In this document: positions 7,839 through 12,190 of the stretch, in pieces | Position numbering within the stretch: position 1 is the first letter of the stretch | How the letters are laid out: each line of letters starts with the position of its first letter | Notes under the pieces: generated by a model | Seen by the model: the letters and a program-made list of their open reading frames with translations, nothing else | What the model was told of the DNA's origin: nothing | Database searches by the model: none | Source: Pseudomonadota bacterium | Lineage (GTDB): Bacteria; Myxococcota; Myxococcia; Myxococcales; Anaeromyxobacteraceae | NCBI GenBank assembly: GCA_023411405.1 | Contig: JAEYOU010000110.1 | Span: 1 to 12,190 of the forward strand | Length of the DNA: 12,190 nt | Direction: 5' to 3' | Made by a program: the position numbers and the translations under genes

Positions 7839-8849
7839 TCACCCCTCCGCGTCCGCCCGGCGGACCTCGTCCACCGAGCCGGGCCCGACCCGGCGGAGCT
7901 CGGCGGCGCTCTCCTCCGCCAGCTTGTCCATGATGAAGTTCCCCGCCCCCGCCTCGCAGCCGGCGAGGTACTTCAGCTTCGTGGCCGTGCGGAGCGGCGG
8001 GTAGAACTCGAAGTGCAGGTGCGACTCCGGGTGATCGGCGCCGTCGGTCGGCGCCTGGTGGCAGACCATGATGTACGGGAACGGCTTCTGGAAGAGGGCG
8101 TCGTACTTGAGCAGCAGCCCCTTCAGCACCGCCGCCAGGTCCTCCACGTCCGCGCCCGACCACTCCACCATGCTCGCCTGGTGGCGCTTGGGCGCGAGGT
8201 AGACCTCGTACGGATACCGGGCGAAGAACGGAACGAAGGCGACGAACTGCTCGCCCTCGAGCACGATCCTCCGGCCGTCCGCGCGCTCGGCCTGGACGGT
8301 GTCGCAGAAGAGGCACCGCCCGTGCTTCAGGTGGTGCGCCCGCGACGCCTCGAGCTCCCGCTGCGGGATCGGGGGGACGAACGGGAAGGCGTAGATCTGG
8401 CCGTGCGGGTGGTGGAGCGTCACCCCGACCGCCTCGCCCTTGTTCTCGAAGACGAAGACGTACTCGATGCCCTCGCGCGCGCCGAGCACCGCGGTCCGGT
8501 CGCGCCAGACCCGCGCCAGGTTCGCGATGCGGCGCAGCGGCATGGTCGCGAGCGCCGCGCGGTGGTCGGGCGAGTACAGCACCACCTCGCAGACGCCGCG
8601 GGCCTGCGCCACGGGCGAGACCGGCGTCGCCTCGACCGCGGGCGCCGGCGGCGCCGCCTGGAGCGAGGGGAACTTGTTCTCGAACACGACGACGTCGTAG
8701 TCCGGGGCGGGTACCTCGGTCGGGAACCCGCCCGGCTTGGTCGGGCAGAGCGGGCAGTAGTCCTCCGGCGGGAGGAACGTGCGCTCCTGGCGGTGCGTCG
8801 CGGTGATCACCCACTGCGCGAGGAGCGGGTGCCAGCGGAGCTCGGACAC
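7839..8849 (-). CDS. galT: Galactose-1-phosphate uridylyltransferase GalT
   Basis: Second Leloir enzyme: exchanges galactose 1-phosphate with UDP-glucose to give UDP-galactose and glucose 1-phosphate through a uridylyl-His intermediate. It has 336 residues. The HIT-like active site HPHGQ is at 147-151, with H149 the nucleophile. The first zinc site is C32, C35, H96 (SPDH) and H147. A second CxxC (C179/C182, CLFC), with a His in APKRH and the HLHFEF segment, suggests a second metal site. That type is known from the plant and Thermotoga-like members and differs from the E. coli Glu/His iron site. GTG start at 8849 with AAGGAG 8 bases upstream; that ribosome site lies inside the end of the preceding small ORF. 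Its TGA is 1 base before the galK ATG. Related UDP/ADP-sugar phosphorylases share the fold, but the partner galK supports galT. Confidence 0.95.
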   Translation of the reverse strand: MSELRWHPLLAQWVITATHRQERTFLPPEDYCPLCPTKPGGFPTEVPAPDYDVVVFENKFPSLQAAPPAPAVEATPVSPVAQARGVCEVVLYSPDHRAALATMPLRRIANLARVWRDRTAVLGAREGIEYVFVFENKGEAVGVTLHHPHGQIYAFPFVPPIPQRELEASRAHHLKHGRCLFCDTVQAERADGRRIVLEGEQFVAFVPFFARYPYEVYLAPKRHQASMVEWSGADVEDLAAVLKGLLLKYDALFQKPFPYIMVCHQAPTDGADHPESHLHFEFYPPLRTATKLKYLAGCEAGAGNFIMDKLAEESAAELRRVGPGSVDEVRRADAEG

Positions 8850-8851
8850 GC

Positions 8852-9001
8852 CTAGGGCTCCTTCCCGGCCGGACGCGCCGGCGGTGGCTCGGGGAAACGG
8901 TAGAAGGTGAGCTCGCGCCCATCGGGCAGGCGGATCACCTGCTTGTCGGGCGGCGGCTCCGCGGGCGGGCGGGCGGGAGGCGGCTCGCTGGTTCGGGTCA
9001 C
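8852..9001 (-). CDS. Small proline-rich hypothetical protein between the DeoR-family gene and galT
   Basis: Unrecognised 49-residue ORF, GTG at 9001-8999 and TAG at 8854-8852. The start is chosen because GGAG lies 5 bases upstream. In-frame GTG (9007) and ATG (9022, 56 residues) starts lack a ribosome site. The layout is a Pro-rich N-terminus (EPPPARPPAEPPP), a core VIRLPDGRELTFYRF that could form a short beta hairpin, and a Pro-rich C-terminus (PEPPPARP). There is no signal peptide or membrane segment. By my count 42 of the 48 codons after the start end in G or C, as expected for a real gene here. It fills the gap between the regulator and galT, with its stop 2 bases before the galT GTG and its 3' end carrying the galT ribosome site. 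This suggests translational coupling. Its function is unknown. Confidence 0.6.
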   Translation of the reverse strand: MTRTSEPPPARPPAEPPPDKQVIRLPDGRELTFYRFPEPPPARPAGKEP

Positions 9002-9050
9002 GTTCACTCCATGTTCAGGCATCGGGTCCAGGGCCGTCGCGGCGCCGCGC

Positions 9051-9815
9051 TCACACGACCTTCACCTCGAGGCCGCGCTCGCGCAGGGCCGCGAGCTCGC
9101 CTGCGTCGGCGGCCGCGTCCGTGATGAGCAGGTCGATCTCGTCGAGGTCGGCGAACTTCGCCAGGGCGATCTTGCCGATCTTGCTGGCGTCCGCGAGCAC
9201 CACCCGCCGCCGCGCCGCTCTCACGAACAGCGCCTTCATCTCCGCCTCGGCCACGTTCACGTTCGTCACGCCCTGCTCGGCGTCGACGCCGGAGACGCCG
9301 ATGAGCGCGAGGTCGGCGTGGATGCGCGGGAGGATGAACTCGGCGAACGGGTTGACGAGCGAGTGCTGCTTCGGCCGGAGCGTGCCGCCGGTGACGATGG
9401 TGGTGATGTCGGGGTCGGCCTCGAGGATCGCCGCGATGTTGAGGCCGTTGGTGAAGACGGTCGGCTTCTTCTTCTGCTCGACGAGCTTGCGGGCCGCGGC
9501 GGTGACCGTCGTCCCCACGTCGAGGATCAAGGTGTCGCCGGAGGAGACGAGCTCGACGGCGGCGGCGGCGATCCGGTCCTTCTCCGCCATGTGCGAGCTC
9601 TCCTCGACCTGGAACGGCCGCTCGAGCCCGATCTTCTCGGCGAGGATCGCCCCGCCGTGCGTGCGCCGGAGCACGCCCTCCTTCTCGAGCGCGTCGAGGT
9701 CCTGCCGGATCGTCACCTCGGAGACCTCGAGCCGGCGCGCGAGCTCGGCGACGAGGCACCGCCCCTCCCGCTTGAGCCCTGCCACGATCTCGCGCCGCCG
9801 TTCCTCGGGGAACAT
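9051..9815 (-). CDS. DeoR-family transcriptional regulator, probable regulator of the galactose module
   Basis: Sugar-responsive repressor of 254 residues. It has an N-terminal DeoR helix-turn-helix (about 3-57, recognition helix SEVTIRQDLDALEKEG at 32-47, followed by the typical RTHGGA). The C-terminal DeoRC sensor domain (about 75-232) contains ILDVGTTVTAAARKL, TNGLNIAAIL, TGGTLRP and LIGVSGVDAEQGVTN. DeoR-family sensors usually bind a phosphorylated sugar intermediate, so galactose 1-phosphate is a reasonable but unproven inducer. The ATG at 9815 has GAGGAGG about 5 bases upstream. It is the first gene of a same-strand run through the small ORF, galT and galK, which points to local and probably autogenous control. 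The upstream region carries repeated TTCG/CGAA half-sites. Family assignment is firm; the exact regulon is inferred from context. Confidence 0.92.
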   Translation of the reverse strand: MFPEERRREIVAGLKREGRCLVAELARRLEVSEVTIRQDLDALEKEGVLRRTHGGAILAEKIGLERPFQVEESSHMAEKDRIAAAAVELVSSGDTLILDVGTTVTAAARKLVEQKKKPTVFTNGLNIAAILEADPDITTIVTGGTLRPKQHSLVNPFAEFILPRIHADLALIGVSGVDAEQGVTNVNVAEAEMKALFVRAARRRVVLADASKIGKIALAKFADLDEIDLLITDAAADAGELAALRERGLEVKVV

Positions 9816-9844
9816 CGCGCCTCCTCGCCGCCGCGTTCTCCGCT

Positions 9845-9872
9845 CTTACAGATACCTTCGAGTACCACTCAA
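9845..9872 (-). promoter_or_regulatory. Candidate promoter of the DeoR-family gene
   Basis: On the minus strand TTGAGT (9872-9867) and TGTAAG (9850-9845) are separated by 16 bases. Each matches four of six sigma-70 consensus positions. They sit in the AT-richest pocket near this gene and would start transcription about 20-25 bases before the ATG. A CCTTCG half-site (9855-9860) falls inside the spacer. A sigma-54 pattern was looked for and not found. Confidence 0.4.
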
Positions 9873-9878
9873 TACCCT

Positions 9879-9906
9879 AAACGAAGGATGTCGTTTGTCT
9901 TCGTTT
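9879..9906. promoter_or_regulatory. Candidate DeoR-type operator: inverted and 10-bp-phased repeats
   Basis: A perfect 8-bp inverted repeat, AAACGAAG (9879-9886) and CTTCGTTT (9899-9906), is separated by 12 bases. TCGTTT also occurs twice in direct order exactly 10 bases apart (9891-9896 and 9901-9906), and once inverted at 9879-9884. CCTTCG at 9855-9860 pairs with CGAAGG at 9882-9887. The cluster lies just upstream of the candidate -35 of the DeoR-family gene. Phased TTTCG-type repeats are typical of operators for AgaR/IolR-like members of this family. Binding itself is inferred. Confidence 0.55.
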
Positions 9907-9966
9907 CGCGCGGTGGTCGCCTGCTCCTGGAAGGTACCCATTGCTCGGCTGGGTGTGTCGGACCCG

Positions 9967-10013
9967 AAAAAGACGAGCCGCGCAAAGGGCTTGGAGGCCC
10001 TTGGCGCGGCTCG
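9967..10013 (-). terminator. Intrinsic terminator of groEL
   Basis: In the minus direction a 17-bp stem with one mismatch (arms 10013-9997 and 9990-9974) closes a 6-base loop. It is followed at once by a U-rich tail, TCTTTTT (9973-9967). The stem begins 33 bases after the groEL stop. This is a textbook rho-independent terminator, and it isolates groEL from the deoR-gal-mgl genes on the same strand. Confidence 0.93.
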
Positions 10014-10046
10014 GGATCCGTCCCGGGGGACCTGGAGAGGGGTGGC

Positions 10047-11802
<1,756 letters not shown>

Positions 11803-11845
11803 GCGAGGTCAGGCGCGCCGCGGGAGGGCGCGGCCCGACCCCCGG

Positions 11846-12190
11846 ATGGGAGGTCGCGTGGGAGGCAACCGAGAGGACGGCGTACCGCCAGGGGCGGACC
11901 GGCTCGACCGGTTGCTCGACGCCGCCGGCGCGGCGCTCGAGGAGGGCCGCCCCGAGGATGCGCTCGCCCGGGCGGAGGAGGCCGCGGCCGCGGATCCTCG
12001 CTCCGCCGCGGCGCTCCACTACCGCGCCGCCGCGCTCGAGGAGCTCGGCCGGACCGAGGACGCCCGGCTCGCGTACGCGCGGGCGCTCTCCGTCGGCAAG
12101 GACGACCCCGAGCTCCTGCTCGGCGCGGCGCGGTTCCTCGTCGAGGGGCTGCCCGACGGCGCGCAGGACCACGCCGATCTCGACGAGGGG
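11846..12190 (+). CDS. Tetratricopeptide-repeat protein (5' part; runs off window)
   Basis: Open frame of 115 codons from ATG 11846 to the window end without a stop, too incomplete for a full call. The visible part contains TPR-like helical pairs: LLDAAGAALEEGRPEDALARAEEA (about residues 24-47, given here only for orientation as its two helices) and ALHYRAAALEELGRTEDA with a following ARLAYARALSV segment. TPR repeats mediate protein-protein contact. The start is uncertain: ATG 11846 has no ribosome site, while GTG 11858 has GGGAGG only 4 bases upstream. It is divergent from groEL with about 155 bases between starts. No signal peptide is seen. Some myxobacterial TPR proteins of this style end in a small metallopeptidase domain; that cannot be tested from this fragment. 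Confidence 0.72.
   Translation, partial: MGGRVGGNREDGVPPGADRLDRLLDAAGAALEEGRPEDALARAEEAAAADPRSAAALHYRAAALEELGRTEDARLAYARALSVGKDDPELLLGAARFLVEGLPDGAQDHADLDEG

Noticed and set aside
9845..9880. Sigma-54 promoter before the DeoR-family gene
   Set aside because: A TGG occurs, but no GC doublet lies at the required distance for the -12 element.

Overview
This is a very GC-rich window with strong G/C bias at third codon positions. The gene content and protein style suggest a Myxococcota (delta-proteobacterial) chromosome, most like Anaeromyxobacter. That assignment is inferred from protein character and GC content; no database search was made. Genes are tightly packed and no stretch over 300 bases lacks a gene. 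I saw no tRNA, rRNA, CRISPR array, insertion sequence or phage gene.

Left part (1-2753): a small signalling group. On the minus strand are a response regulator that runs off the left edge (1-435) and a protein with two CheW-like domains (577-1344). Divergent from these, with only 20 bases between start codons, is a receiver-GAF-GGDEF protein (1365-2753), a probable phosphorylation-controlled diguanylate cyclase.

Middle part (2780-9815): a complete minus-strand module for taking up and phosphorylating galactose. In transcription order it is a DeoR-family repressor (9815-9051), an unannotated proline-rich small ORF (9001-8852), galT (8849-7839), galK (7837-6683), mglB (6543-5548), mglA (5447-3936) and mglC (3916-2780). 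MglB is a periplasmic galactose/glucose-binding protein with all expected sugar and calcium contacts. MglA and MglC form the ABC importer, and GalK and GalT carry out two Leloir steps. galE, galM and a phosphoglucomutase gene are not in the window. Candidate DeoR operators built from TTCG/CGAA half-sites lie before the regulator gene and in the galK-mglB gap. A strong GC hairpin separates mglB from mglA and probably favours mglB mRNA.

Right part (9966-12190): a monocistronic groEL on the minus strand (11690-10047). It has a strong intrinsic terminator, a sigma-70-like promoter and a degenerate CIRCE (HrcA) operator, but no groES beside it. Divergent from it, the 5' part of a TPR protein gene runs off the right edge.

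Overall this is mostly recognisable biology. The least described items are the small ORF between deoR and galT, the operator architecture of the galactose module, the apparently shared -10 element of the divergent cheW-like and GGDEF genes, and the solitary CIRCE-controlled groEL.
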